This document shows, piece by piece, positions 45,342 through 53,824 of a stretch of 64,000 bases of DNA (position 1 is its first letter; every line of letters begins with the position of its first letter). This stretch comes from an uncultured bacterium. GTDB taxonomy: Bacteria > Cloacimonadota > Cloacimonadia > Cloacimonadales > Cloacimonadaceae. The DNA is taken from positions 1 through 64,000 of the forward strand of contig CALLHY010000011.1 of the NCBI GenBank assembly GCA_938009275.1, given 5' to 3'. Below the pieces are notes generated by a model. It worked only from the letters and a program-made list of their open reading frames with translations. It was not told where the DNA came from and did no database searches. A program made the translations under genes and the position numbers.

Positions 45342-46155
45342 ATATCATAACCGATATCAGCAAACAGGCTCACTGCTTTGCGTTGGGCTTGATCCGGAAT
45401 TTAGCAAACTGCCAGAATGCGTAATGGAAGCCGAAAATCCAATCTGGGAATTCAATAGGCAGATTATTGACGCTACTCAGGAATACGCTTGCACTTACAA
45501 GCCCAACCTTGCTTTTTACCTGGCAGACGGCTTACGCGGGCTGGAAGCACTGTGTTTAACCATGGAGCACATACCGGAAGACATCCCTGTTATTCTGGAC
45601 TGCAAAGTGGGCGATATTGGCAGCACTATGCAGGCTTATGTGGCTGCATTTTTTGACAACCTGGCAGTGGACGCCATAACTGTGAATCCGCTGATGGGCT
45701 CAGACGTAATGCAGCCCGTTATGAATACCGATGGTGCCTTTGCCTTTGGGCTTTGCCTTACTTCCAATCCCTCTGCCGCAGACTTTTTGAAACCGGCTAT
45801 TCCCGGCGACAGAAGAGTGGCATATCCCTCAAGCCTGTCCGCCAAAATTGCTGCATGGATGCAGTCCTACCCATGCGAAAAGCTTGGTGCAGTGGTTGGG
45901 GCTACCCAATTGGAAGAGCTGAAGCAGATACGCAACCTGTTAACTGGACGCTTGTTCCTGATTCCAGGAGTAGGTGCCCAGGGCGGAGACTTGGAGGCTG
46001 TTCTGAAAGATGCCATAGACAGCCCCGAAACGCCAAACATCCTTATTAACAGTTCCAGAGGCATAATCTTTGCCGATAGCGGGAAGGACTTTGCCAAAGC
46101 CGCAGGTATCGAAGCCAATAAGCTATTCAATGCCTGTAAAAACGGCTTGAACTAA
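45307..46155 (+). CDS. pyrF: Orotidine-5'-phosphate decarboxylase, type 2
   Basis: 282 residues, the length of the longer (type 2, mycobacterial/Myxococcus-like) OMP decarboxylases. It makes UMP from OMP. CVGLDPEFSKLP and YKPNLAFYLADG lie at the N-terminus. The active-site segment reads ILDCKVGDIGSTMQAYV, so the catalytic Asp-x-Lys-x-x-Asp is present, although the residue after Lys is Val where many relatives have Arg. GVGAQGGDLEAVLKD and INSSRGIIFA bind the phosphate. The ATG lies in the last 35 bases of pyrR with GAGGA seven bases upstream. Confidence 0.93.
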   Translation: MEKTVLKSFWSRYHNRYQQTGSLLCVGLDPEFSKLPECVMEAENPIWEFNRQIIDATQEYACTYKPNLAFYLADGLRGLEALCLTMEHIPEDIPVILDCKVGDIGSTMQAYVAAFFDNLAVDAITVNPLMGSDVMQPVMNTDGAFAFGLCLTSNPSAADFLKPAIPGDRRVAYPSSLSAKIAAWMQSYPCEKLGAVVGATQLEELKQIRNLLTGRLFLIPGVGAQGGDLEAVLKDAIDSPETPNILINSSRGIIFADSGKDFAKAAGIEANKLFNACKNGLN

Positions 46156-46172
46156 TTATTATCCGATAGCAT

Positions 46173-46207
46173 AGCCCCAACTTTGCTTGGGGCTTTTATT
46201 TTTTTTA
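46173..46207 (+). terminator. Intrinsic terminator after pyrF
   Basis: AGCCCCAA (46173-46180), loop CTTTGC, TTGGGGCT (46187-46194), then a long T-rich run to 46207. It ends the carboxyltransferase-pyr transcript. Confidence 0.93.
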
Positions 46208-46783
46208 ATGTCTCCGAATTGAACTCATTATCAGGAAAAGACCATTGTATATTATTGGAACGCGGGTTTAGCACGTTTGAACACCGGTATTATCCTGTTG
46301 CGAGGAATAAACATCAGTTATTAGGATGTAATTATCACTTGCTCACCAGATAAATCTGGTAATTCCAGCCGAATCAATTCGGCGTTCCAGAGTAATCAAT
46401 GATCTTTATCATGTTCTGTCGCCCACAAGGGGCTTAATATGGGATTGACGCGTACCTGAGGCTTACGCCTCAGGCTATTATCTGTCGCTCTTGCAGAGCT
46501 TTGATGTATCACCCAGTATCCTTGAACGAATTACTAATGAATTACGCATGAAATACGGATGAGATGCGTATTTCATGGGTAATGATAGCGCAAAACATTC
46601 AGGCATGGTTTTTGTTGCACCGGCATTAATACTCCTTTTCAAGTATGTGTTTTAAATAGTGATTACAGACAGAAGGAGATCATTAAGTATTGTTCTGGAA
46701 GGCTTCTTGCTTTTTTATTGACATAAACTCCCACTCAAAATGGGATGGATCGAACTATTATCAGCTTCAAGCATCGAGGTGTT
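46208..46783. other. Non-coding region with repeat remnants
   Basis: 576 bases. It contains segments shared with the gap at 37.6-37.7 kb (CTTGCTCACCAGAT ... TGATCTTT) and the inverted repeat copy at 46520-46583. A frame open from 46690 is a shadow. An in-frame ATG at 46745 would extend the next protein by 13 residues but has no ribosome site. Confidence 0.6.
46520..46583 (-). repeat. Composite interspersed repeat, copy C (inverted, lacks shared tail)
   Basis: 46520-46572 is the reverse complement of bases 1-53 of the window, with one difference seen. The hairpin arms are 46541-46557 and 46567-46583 (16 of 17 pairs), with loop GATGAGATG. Unlike copies A and B it stops at CCTTGAACG and lacks the AAGCAGCAGGGAAG tail. 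Confidence 0.88.
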
Positions 46784-47950
46784 ATGCGCAAGAAATGGAG
46801 AATTATCTTAGGGATTCTGTTGCTACTCATCATCTTAGGAGTGGCCTTAAAGAGCTGCGGAAAGAAGAAGGCAATGCCCGCTATGCCCGATCCCTCATCC
46901 GAAACCTATGTGGTAGCAAGGGGAGAAATCAGTTCCAAAACAGATATCAGCGGAGAAGTTCAGCCCCAGACGGTGGTGTCGCTGAAATCCAAGGTTAGCG
47001 GTAAAATAGTTAAGTTTTATGCCGATGAAAATGATTATGTGAAGTCTGGGCAGATTATTGCCGATATTGAGCCCGACTATAATCAGGCAAATACTCTTTT
47101 TAACACCAAGGCACAGCTCCAGAGAGCGGAGATGCAGCTTAGCAACGCGCAGAAAGACTTGAACGACAAAGCTGTGTTGCTAAAAGATAAATTCATATCC
47201 CAAGAAGAATATGACAAGGCAAGCGACGCCCTGAAATCCGCCCAGATAGAATTTGCTCAGGCTTCGCGTCAATACGAGATGATAAGCGACCTGGACGTTC
47301 CCGGCAAAGTAACGCATGTGTATGCTACCTCCAGCGGAGTGGTTATAGAGCGAAACATCAATGAAGGCGAGATGGTGCAATCCAGCATCAGCAGCTATGG
47401 TGAGGGAACGGTGATTATGAAGATCGCCGATCTGGGTAACATGATTGTGAAAAGCAACATTAACGAAGTGGACATTGCCAAATTTCACACTGGTCAGGAA
47501 GCAGATATAACGCTGGATGCCTTGCCATATCAGCAGTTTAAGGGTAAGATAATCAAGATTGCCCCGCAGGCGAGCAGTGTTAATAATGCCAAGGTGTTTC
47601 CCGTGGAAATAAGTATAAACGCCGAGGGCAAAACCGCCAAGCCTGGCATGACTGCCAATGTAAGCATTAAAGGTGAATCCCGCAAAGACGTGTTGGTAAT
47701 CCCCATTCGTGCGGTGTTTAGCAACGACCAGAATCAGGATATAGTATATCTGTTGAAAGACAGCACTGCCACAGCGGTGAACAGCAAGGGCAAGAAAGGC
47801 GTTAAAGCTGCTCCCGCAGGCGTAGCAACACCAGTGAAACTTGGTGCCAACAACTTGCAGGAAGTAGAAGTGATAGAAGGGCTTAAAGAGAAAGACAAGA
47901 TTCTGTTGAACGAGCCGGATGGAAAACCAAACTTCGGCATGATGATGTGA
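46784..47950 (+). CDS. Periplasmic membrane-fusion (HlyD/MacA-type) protein
   Basis: 388 residues from the ATG at 46784 (GAGG four bases upstream). An N-terminal membrane anchor (IILGILLLLIILGVALKSC) is followed by a barrel-sandwich half (ISGEVQPQTVVSLKSKVSGK, then YVKSGQIIADIEP). A coiled-coil hairpin follows (about 90-165, AQLQRAEMQLSNAQKDLNDK), then the second half and a beta-barrel (IVKSNINEVDIAKFHTGQEA, KPGMTANVSI). It would bridge inner and outer membrane for an export system. Its partner is probably the ABC ATPase/permease immediately downstream (10-base gap), although a MacB-type permease is absent. Confidence 0.88.
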   Translation: MRKKWRIILGILLLLIILGVALKSCGKKKAMPAMPDPSSETYVVARGEISSKTDISGEVQPQTVVSLKSKVSGKIVKFYADENDYVKSGQIIADIEPDYNQANTLFNTKAQLQRAEMQLSNAQKDLNDKAVLLKDKFISQEEYDKASDALKSAQIEFAQASRQYEMISDLDVPGKVTHVYATSSGVVIERNINEGEMVQSSISSYGEGTVIMKIADLGNMIVKSNINEVDIAKFHTGQEADITLDALPYQQFKGKIIKIAPQASSVNNAKVFPVEISINAEGKTAKPGMTANVSIKGESRKDVLVIPIRAVFSNDQNQDIVYLLKDSTATAVNSKGKKGVKAAPAGVATPVKLGANNLQEVEVIEGLKEKDKILLNEPDGKPNFGMMM

Positions 47951-47960
47951 TGAGAGGAAT

Positions 47961-48947
47961 ATGATAAAGATAGACAAACTAAGCCGCAGCTTCGGTAATC
48001 TGAGGGCTGTGGATGAGATAAGCTTCAGCATTCACGATAAAGAGATAGTTGGCTTCCTGGGTCCGAATGGAGCGGGGAAAACCACAACTCTTCGCATGCT
48101 GGTTGGCTTCTTGCAGCCAAGTTCCGGCAGTATTGAGCTGGACGGCAAAAATATCTTCGACAATCCTTTGGCTTTCAGCAAGCAGATTGGATATTTACCG
48201 GAGCAGAACCCACTTTATGATGACATGACGGTGGAAGAAGCTTTGGCATATTTTGCCGAACTAAGAGCGATGAAGAAAGACCTGTTCAAGCAGCGTCGCG
48301 CTTTTGTGGTGCAAAATTGCGGGCTAAGCGAGGTTATCCGCCAGCGCATCGGCACACTTTCCAAAGGATACCGGCAACGAACCGGATTGGCTTTGGCAAT
48401 TTTGCACGATCCACGCATCCTTATACTGGATGAACCAACCTCGGGGCTAGACCCAAATCAGATAATAGAAATCCGCGAACTTATCCGCACTCTGGGGCGG
48501 GAGAAGATGGTTATCCTCTCCAGCCACATTATGCAGGAAGTGCAAGCCCTTTGCGACCGCGTGGTGATAATAAACAAGGGCAAGATAATAGTGGAAGATA
48601 GCAAAGACAATCTTGGCAGCTATCTGGATACAGGCAATATGCTGTATGTAGAAGTGGAAGGTGAAAACATAGACTTTAGCGGCTTTAGCAGCGAGTATCC
48701 GGCAATTGACCTGAATGTTACAAGCAAAAATAACAAGCACTGCGAGCTGGTGCTAAGCATTCCAGCAAATAGCAGCATCCGCCAGGATCTGGCGCGCTAT
48801 ATAAGTGACAAGGGCTGGCTGATTATCGAAATGCGCACAGAGAAGCAGAGCCTGGAACAGATATTCCACGAGCTTACCGGAGATGGAAAACCAGAAACCA
48901 TTGCCGCAGAGGCAAATGAAGCTGACACGAGCAAGGAAGAAGCATGA
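47961..48947 (+). CDS. ABC transporter ATP-binding protein (GldA-like)
   Basis: 328 residues. Walker A GPNGAGKTT near residue 35, Q-loop YLPEQNPLYDDMTVEE, signature LSKGYRQR, Walker B LILDEPTSGLDPNQ, and the H-loop in SSHIMQEV are complete. After about residue 215 there is a C-terminal extension typical of the DrrA/GldA-type ATPases that pair with ABC-2 permeases. GAGG precedes the ATG. It overlaps the permease gene by four bases (ATGA). In Bacteroidota the similar GldA-GldF-GldG set supports gliding and sorting-domain protein export, but the same set exists in non-gliding bacteria. Confidence 0.93.
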   Translation: MIKIDKLSRSFGNLRAVDEISFSIHDKEIVGFLGPNGAGKTTTLRMLVGFLQPSSGSIELDGKNIFDNPLAFSKQIGYLPEQNPLYDDMTVEEALAYFAELRAMKKDLFKQRRAFVVQNCGLSEVIRQRIGTLSKGYRQRTGLALAILHDPRILILDEPTSGLDPNQIIEIRELIRTLGREKMVILSSHIMQEVQALCDRVVIINKGKIIVEDSKDNLGSYLDTGNMLYVEVEGENIDFSGFSSEYPAIDLNVTSKNNKHCELVLSIPANSSIRQDLARYISDKGWLIIEMRTEKQSLEQIFHELTGDGKPETIAAEANEADTSKEEA

Positions 48948-49666
48948 AAGCTATATGGATAATCGCAAAAAAGGAATACCAGCTTGCCATGAGGTCTATC
49001 GCCACCTACATTGTGTTAACTCTTTTCTTGGTGATAAGCGGAGTGGTTTTTTCTAATCTGGTGTTCAAAATAGGCCTGGCAGAGCTAAGAACGCTGTTTG
49101 AGATAATGCACATAATCTTTTTGTTCTACATACCTGCCATCACCATGGGTAGTATAGCCAAAGAGCGGCAAAGCGGAACTCTGGAGCTGATTTCCACGCT
49201 TCCCATTCGTTTATCTTCAATAATTTGGGGAAAGATATTGGCTTGCCTGATGCAACTAAAGACCCTGGTGTCTTTAACCCTGGTTTTTCTTGCCATCATC
49301 GCTATATTTGGCGAGGGGATAGACTATGGTGCTATTATCTGTGGATACATGGGGCTCGTATTGGCAGGAACGGCGTATATCTCCATTGGTGTATTTGCCT
49401 CCAGCCTGCCGAGTAATCAGATTTTGGCATTCGTGTTGGCTTTGCTGATCTCATCAGCCTTTTATGTGATGAAGTTTATACTGCCTTTGATACCGATTGC
49501 GTTGCTGCGTCCCTTCCAGTATCTAAGCTTTAGTTCGCATCTGAACAGCTTTCTAAAAGGGGTTATCGACACGCGTGACATCCTGTTCTTTTTGGCAGTT
49601 ACGCTAATCTTTGCCTTGCTGGCAGAATTTAACCTGCAATCTCGCAATATGATGCAGGAGCGTTGA
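48944..49666 (+). CDS. ABC-2 type permease (GldF-like)
   Basis: 240 residues with six hydrophobic spans: TYIVLTLFLVISGVVFSNLV, IMHIIFLFYIPAITMGSI, TLVSLTLVFLAIIAIFG, YGAIICGYMGLVLAGTAYIS, NQILAFVLALLISSAFYVM and DILFFLAVTLIFALLAEF. The loop SIAKERQSGTLELISTLPI is the hallmark of ABC-2 permeases, contacting the ATPase. It starts inside the ATPase stop codon and ends three bases before the GldG-like gene. Confidence 0.9.
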   Translation: MKAIWIIAKKEYQLAMRSIATYIVLTLFLVISGVVFSNLVFKIGLAELRTLFEIMHIIFLFYIPAITMGSIAKERQSGTLELISTLPIRLSSIIWGKILACLMQLKTLVSLTLVFLAIIAIFGEGIDYGAIICGYMGLVLAGTAYISIGVFASSLPSNQILAFVLALLISSAFYVMKFILPLIPIALLRPFQYLSFSSHLNSFLKGVIDTRDILFFLAVTLIFALLAEFNLQSRNMMQER

Positions 49667-49669
49667 CCG

Positions 49670-51247
49670 ATGAAGAAAAGACAAGTAAAAACCAGATCAA
49701 TCCTCGGAACGCTTCTTATCAAGCTCGCCATTATAGCCATGGTGCTTTTGGTGGCATCATATCTGAAGCTGCGCTTAGACTTCTCTGCCAATAAAGCTTA
49801 TTCCCTAAGCAAAGTAAGCAAACAGGCAGTTCGCGGCCTTGAAGATAACCTGGTAATAAAGGTGTTTGCCAGCGAAGAGCTACCTCCGGAGCTGAGCACT
49901 TTGGACAGGTATATGAAAGACTTGCTTGCCGAGTATCAGATAGCCAGCAAAGGCAAGTTTCATTATGAGTTCATTCACGGACTAAGCATGGATGAACTAC
50001 GCTATCAAGCTCAGGAGAATGGGCTTAGTAGCATGTATTTCAGGATTTATGAGAACGATAAAACCACCAACAAAGAAGTAATATTTGGTCTGGTTTTTGA
50101 GTACCAAGGGAAGTTTGACTCCATGAACCTTTTGCCGCAGATGGAAGCCAAACTGGAATATGAACTGACCCAGAAGATTCAAAAGCTGTCGCAGTATGCA
50201 TTGCCGGAGATTTCTGTATTTCGGGATTCCATGATGGTTCAGATGCCTACAAAAGGCTTTGACGAGGCCCTGGCAAACAACTTCAAGGTGGTGGAGACAG
50301 ACCTGAAAAGCCCACCCAAGCAGACTCCCGCCATGATCTTTACCGGTGTGATAGGTGATCTTTCCGACCAGCAGCTTTACAACTTAGACCAGTACATTAT
50401 GAAAGGCGGCAAACCGGTATTCCTGCAAGACAGAGTGAGCACAGATGGAAATAGCCTGTTTATACTGGAATCGAATATCTTTTCATTCCTGGAGCATTTT
50501 GGCGTACGCATAGACAAAAACATCGCCATGGACATCTTTTGTGACTTACGTAGCATAGGGGTAGACAATACCTTGCCATTCCCTATATATCCTGTTCTAC
50601 GAGGCTCACAACACCCCATCACGCGTAATCTGGCAGATATAGTAATGTACATGGCCAATGGTTTAGGTTTCACTAACAAGCCTGGTAAAAGATTTATGAG
50701 CATCCTAAATACATCCAGCAGTAGTGCTATGGTGATGGCTCCAGAATATCGGCTTGATCCAGCCTTGTTCGAGAACCCAGATCCTAGCATCTTCAATTTA
50801 CCACCAATTGTCCTGGGAGCAATAACCGAAGGCGAAGCGGAGAGCTATTTTAATAATAGGCCTGAGCTGCAATCCGCAGATCACAAGAGCAGAACTGATG
50901 AATTTAAAATGGTGGTATATGGCGATAGAGATTTGGTAATAGATGCCGACAAGAGCATTTATGCAGATCGTGTTTACATAGTTCTGAATGCGGTTGATTG
51001 GCTGCTGGGACGTGAGTCTATGATCTCCATACGTGCCCGTCATTTACAACGCAGCATCCTGGACATAACCTATTACATGCACAAAAACGACATCGTTTGG
51101 GGCGACCCTGCTCGCATAGAGAAGCGGATTAAAACAGGAATAAAGCTGGTCAGTACTGTGCTGCCTTCGCTTATACTGCTAATAATTGGTGGGTTCATAG
51201 CCCTGCACCGCAAACAATTACAAGGAGTGAACAATGAAGAAGACTAA
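49670..51247 (+). CDS. GldG-like ABC-associated membrane protein
   Basis: 525 residues. An N-terminal span (LLIKLAIIAMVLLVASYL) is followed by the typical opening LDFSANKAYSLSKVSKQAV of the GldG/DUF4350-related family. A large periplasmic domain with a glutamine-amidotransferase-like fold follows (IMKGGKPVFLQDRVSTDGN), and there is a second span near the end (LVSTVLPSLILLIIGGFIAL). GldG acts with the ATPase and permease; its biochemical job is not established. It overlaps the next gene by 14 bases. Confidence 0.86.
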   Translation: MKKRQVKTRSILGTLLIKLAIIAMVLLVASYLKLRLDFSANKAYSLSKVSKQAVRGLEDNLVIKVFASEELPPELSTLDRYMKDLLAEYQIASKGKFHYEFIHGLSMDELRYQAQENGLSSMYFRIYENDKTTNKEVIFGLVFEYQGKFDSMNLLPQMEAKLEYELTQKIQKLSQYALPEISVFRDSMMVQMPTKGFDEALANNFKVVETDLKSPPKQTPAMIFTGVIGDLSDQQLYNLDQYIMKGGKPVFLQDRVSTDGNSLFILESNIFSFLEHFGVRIDKNIAMDIFCDLRSIGVDNTLPFPIYPVLRGSQHPITRNLADIVMYMANGLGFTNKPGKRFMSILNTSSSSAMVMAPEYRLDPALFENPDPSIFNLPPIVLGAITEGEAESYFNNRPELQSADHKSRTDEFKMVVYGDRDLVIDADKSIYADRVYIVLNAVDWLLGRESMISIRARHLQRSILDITYYMHKNDIVWGDPARIEKRIKTGIKLVSTVLPSLILLIIGGFIALHRKQLQGVNNEED

Positions 51248-52160
51248 ACTTATCCTATTGGCATTCCTGATAATTCTGTCGGCTATATACTTAGTTTTGC
51301 GGATGAAACGCCCTGACGAAAAGCATACCCGAATCTACGATCTCGATTCCCTTGCCATTGTAAACATCGAAATTCGAGAAGGCAACAGCACACTGAAATT
51401 CACTAAGATAAAGGACGTGTGGACATTAATGGAGCCTTTTTCTTGGCGCGCAGATGAAGAACGCATGAAGCAGCTATTCAAAAATGTGCTATCTGCAAAC
51501 TATCCCACAACCACCATGGGCGAAGGTGCAGAAGCGGTTAAGCGGTTCAAACTGCAGGATGAAGAAGCACTGCATATAGTAGTAAGCAACAAAACTGGCA
51601 CCAAGCGTATCCACACTATGTACAGCAATCTCGGCAATCCATACGATTACTTTCGCTTTAGCAACAGCAATAAGGTGTATCAGATCAAAGCAAAAGTAGC
51701 AAATACTTTTAAACCCGATATTGCCAATTGGCGATCTCCCAACGTGGTGAACCACAGCGAAGACGAGCTGCTGAAGATAGACATTACTCACGGCAAGAGA
51801 AGCTTTACCTTAACCCGCAATATGTATGATTGGTTTTACAAAGACGCACGTGAAGAATTTCAGATACCGGGTAACAACCGAGGGATAATGAAAGTAGTAA
51901 ATGCCCTGGCAAACATTGATACATACGTGTTTGTAGATGGTGGTGACAAGAGCTATCTGAATAAGTTCAAAGCTCCCGATTGTGTGGTAACACTGCACCT
52001 AAGCAACAACAGCACCCAGGTGTTAAGCTTTGTAAAGAATGATGATGAAAACTATCTTATGATGGTGGATAATGATGATTCTGTGCTTTTTTCACTGCCA
52101 CCTGACACCGTGTTTCGCTTCATGCGGCATGCTGATGTATTCCGCAGCCGGGCCTATTGA
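51234..52160 (+). CDS. DUF4340 domain membrane protein
   Basis: 308 residues. N-terminal span (LILLAFLIILSAIYLVL) and a repeated beta-rich domain of the DUF4340 type (IVNIEIREGNSTLKFTKI, DVWTLMEPFSWRADEERM, then LLKIDITHGKRSFTLTRNM, YDWFYKDAREEF). Such proteins are regularly encoded after GldG-like genes, so the two probably work in one complex. AAGGAG precedes the ATG inside the previous gene. Confidence 0.84.
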   Translation: MKKTKLILLAFLIILSAIYLVLRMKRPDEKHTRIYDLDSLAIVNIEIREGNSTLKFTKIKDVWTLMEPFSWRADEERMKQLFKNVLSANYPTTTMGEGAEAVKRFKLQDEEALHIVVSNKTGTKRIHTMYSNLGNPYDYFRFSNSNKVYQIKAKVANTFKPDIANWRSPNVVNHSEDELLKIDITHGKRSFTLTRNMYDWFYKDAREEFQIPGNNRGIMKVVNALANIDTYVFVDGGDKSYLNKFKAPDCVVTLHLSNNSTQVLSFVKNDDENYLMMVDNDDSVLFSLPPDTVFRFMRHADVFRSRAY

Positions 52161-52163
52161 TTT

Positions 52164-52598
52164 ATGCCACAAATCTTAAGGATACACGATTTAAACCCCC
52201 AGCTATATAATGAACTGATAGAGCTTTGGAACCAAACCGGCATCAACAATCCTGCCCGCAGTGACAGCTTTGATGCCATTAGCCACACCCTTCAGCATGG
52301 TGGCATCATCCTTTGTTGCCACGAAGATGGCAGGCTTTGCGGCAGTGCATGGCTAACGCATGACTATCGCAGACTTTATATTCACCACATGGCAGTGCTG
52401 CCAAGTATGCAAAACACCGGCATCGGCAATCTTTTGCTACAAGAGGCACTTAGCATAGCTAACAGTCTTGGCTATCAGGCAAAGCTGGAAGTTCACGAAG
52501 ATAATCCCGCAGCCAGGCATTTGTATAAAAAGCATGGCTTTAGGGAATTAAACGGCTATCTTGTTATGATAAACAGAAATAGCGGGCAGAAAGATTAG
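52164..52598 (+). CDS. GNAT family N-acetyltransferase
   Basis: 144 residues. The acetyl-CoA-binding motif appears as VLPSMQNTGIGNLLLQEAL (Q/R-x-x-G-x-G/A in the form QNTGIG), followed by KLEVHEDNPAARHLYKKHGF, the usual C-terminal GNAT strand-helix. It starts three bases after the DUF4340 gene. Substrate unknown; it does not resemble RimI closely. Confidence 0.88.
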   Translation: MPQILRIHDLNPQLYNELIELWNQTGINNPARSDSFDAISHTLQHGGIILCCHEDGRLCGSAWLTHDYRRLYIHHMAVLPSMQNTGIGNLLLQEALSIANSLGYQAKLEVHEDNPAARHLYKKHGFRELNGYLVMINRNSGQKD

Positions 52599-52616
52599 CT
52601 GCCAAAGGAGCAACAA

Positions 52617-53714
52617 ATGAAGAAAAGAGTGCTTGTGGCTACCGGCGGTGGCGATTGCCCGGGACTGAATGCCGTAATAAGAGCAATAGTTAAACGTGCA
52701 TCATTGGAGCATAACTGGGAGATATTGGGCAGCATTGATGCCTTTGATGGGCTACTACGTGATCCCATGCACATAGTGGAGCTTACTCCCGAAAAGGTTG
52801 CCGGAATCCACGTTCAGGGCGGTACCATTATCGGCACTACGAACAAAGGCGGCCCCTTTGCCTGGCCTGTTAAAAACAGCGATGGAAGCTGGGGAGCAGT
52901 TGACCGCTCGCAAGACTTTATGGACAGGCTGCGCTATCAGAACATCGATGCCGTAATAAACATTGGCGGAGACGGATCGCAACGCATCTCCCAACAGCTT
53001 TTTGAGCTGGGCTGTCCTATTATTGGAGTTCCCAAAACAATAGATAATGACCTCTCTGACACCGACTTCACCTTTGGTTTTCAAACCGCCGTGGATGTAG
53101 CAACCGATGCCGTGGATAAGCTGGTTACTACTGCCGCCAGCCATCATCGCATCCTTATTCTGGAAGTGATGGGGCGTTATGCCGGCTGGATTGCCCTGCA
53201 TGCCTCCATAGCCGGAGGTGCAGAGGTTTGCCTTATCCCCGAAATACCATACGACATCGGCAAGGTTATGCAGGCAATTGAAAAGCGGATCGACAACGGT
53301 AAAGGCTTTGCCAACATCGTAATCGCCGAAGGTGCCGTACCCATTGCCGGAGAGATGAGCTATAGCGAAAACGATGAACCCGGCGCAATGAAGATACGCC
53401 TGGGTGGCGCGGGACTAAGGCTGTCTCAGGAGCTAAAGGATGCCGGATGTAGCATAGACATCAGGGAAACCATTTTGGGACACTTGCAGCGCGGCGGCAG
53501 ACCCAATGCCTTCGATCGCATTCTCGCCTCACAATTCGGCGTAAAAGCCTTCGAACTGGTTTTGGAACAGAAGTGGGGACACATGGTTGCCTATCGCCAT
53601 CCCAACATTGAAGCCGTGCCCATAAAAGACGCAATTAGAGCTTATAACCTCGTGGATACAAATTCCGACCTGATTAAAACCGCCAGAGGCATGGGGATAT
53701 CACTGGGAGACTAA
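52617..53714 (+). CDS. 6-phosphofructokinase (PfkA family)
   Basis: 365 residues. N-terminal GGGDCPGLNAVIRAIVK, NIGGDGSQRISQQL, GVPKTIDNDLSDTDFTFGFQTAV (catalytic TIDND), EVMGRYAGWIAL and LGHLQRGGRPNAFDR are all seen. The two donor-specificity positions are Gly in GGDGS (the ATP form) and Lys in GVPKTIDND (the residue usual in PPi enzymes). This Gly/Lys combination is known from ATP-dependent group III enzymes of actinobacteria, so ATP is the more likely donor. It phosphorylates fructose 6-phosphate in glycolysis. It follows the acetyltransferase by 18 bases. Confidence 0.93.
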   Translation: MKKRVLVATGGGDCPGLNAVIRAIVKRASLEHNWEILGSIDAFDGLLRDPMHIVELTPEKVAGIHVQGGTIIGTTNKGGPFAWPVKNSDGSWGAVDRSQDFMDRLRYQNIDAVINIGGDGSQRISQQLFELGCPIIGVPKTIDNDLSDTDFTFGFQTAVDVATDAVDKLVTTAASHHRILILEVMGRYAGWIALHASIAGGAEVCLIPEIPYDIGKVMQAIEKRIDNGKGFANIVIAEGAVPIAGEMSYSENDEPGAMKIRLGGAGLRLSQELKDAGCSIDIRETILGHLQRGGRPNAFDRILASQFGVKAFELVLEQKWGHMVAYRHPNIEAVPIKDAIRAYNLVDTNSDLIKTARGMGISLGD

Positions 53715-53824
53715 GGCACAAATTATTGCTGCTGCTTAGGTTTTTACTCACACTTAGCTGGGTGCCCATCTGTTTTGACCCCTAAACGGCACATCGTAAA
53801 TGCAACTCACTTTCCCTTCAGATG

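Noticed and set aside
47180..48031. Minus-strand open frame of 283 codons
   Set aside because: Antisense to the membrane-fusion protein and the ABC ATPase, both of which have complete family motifs.
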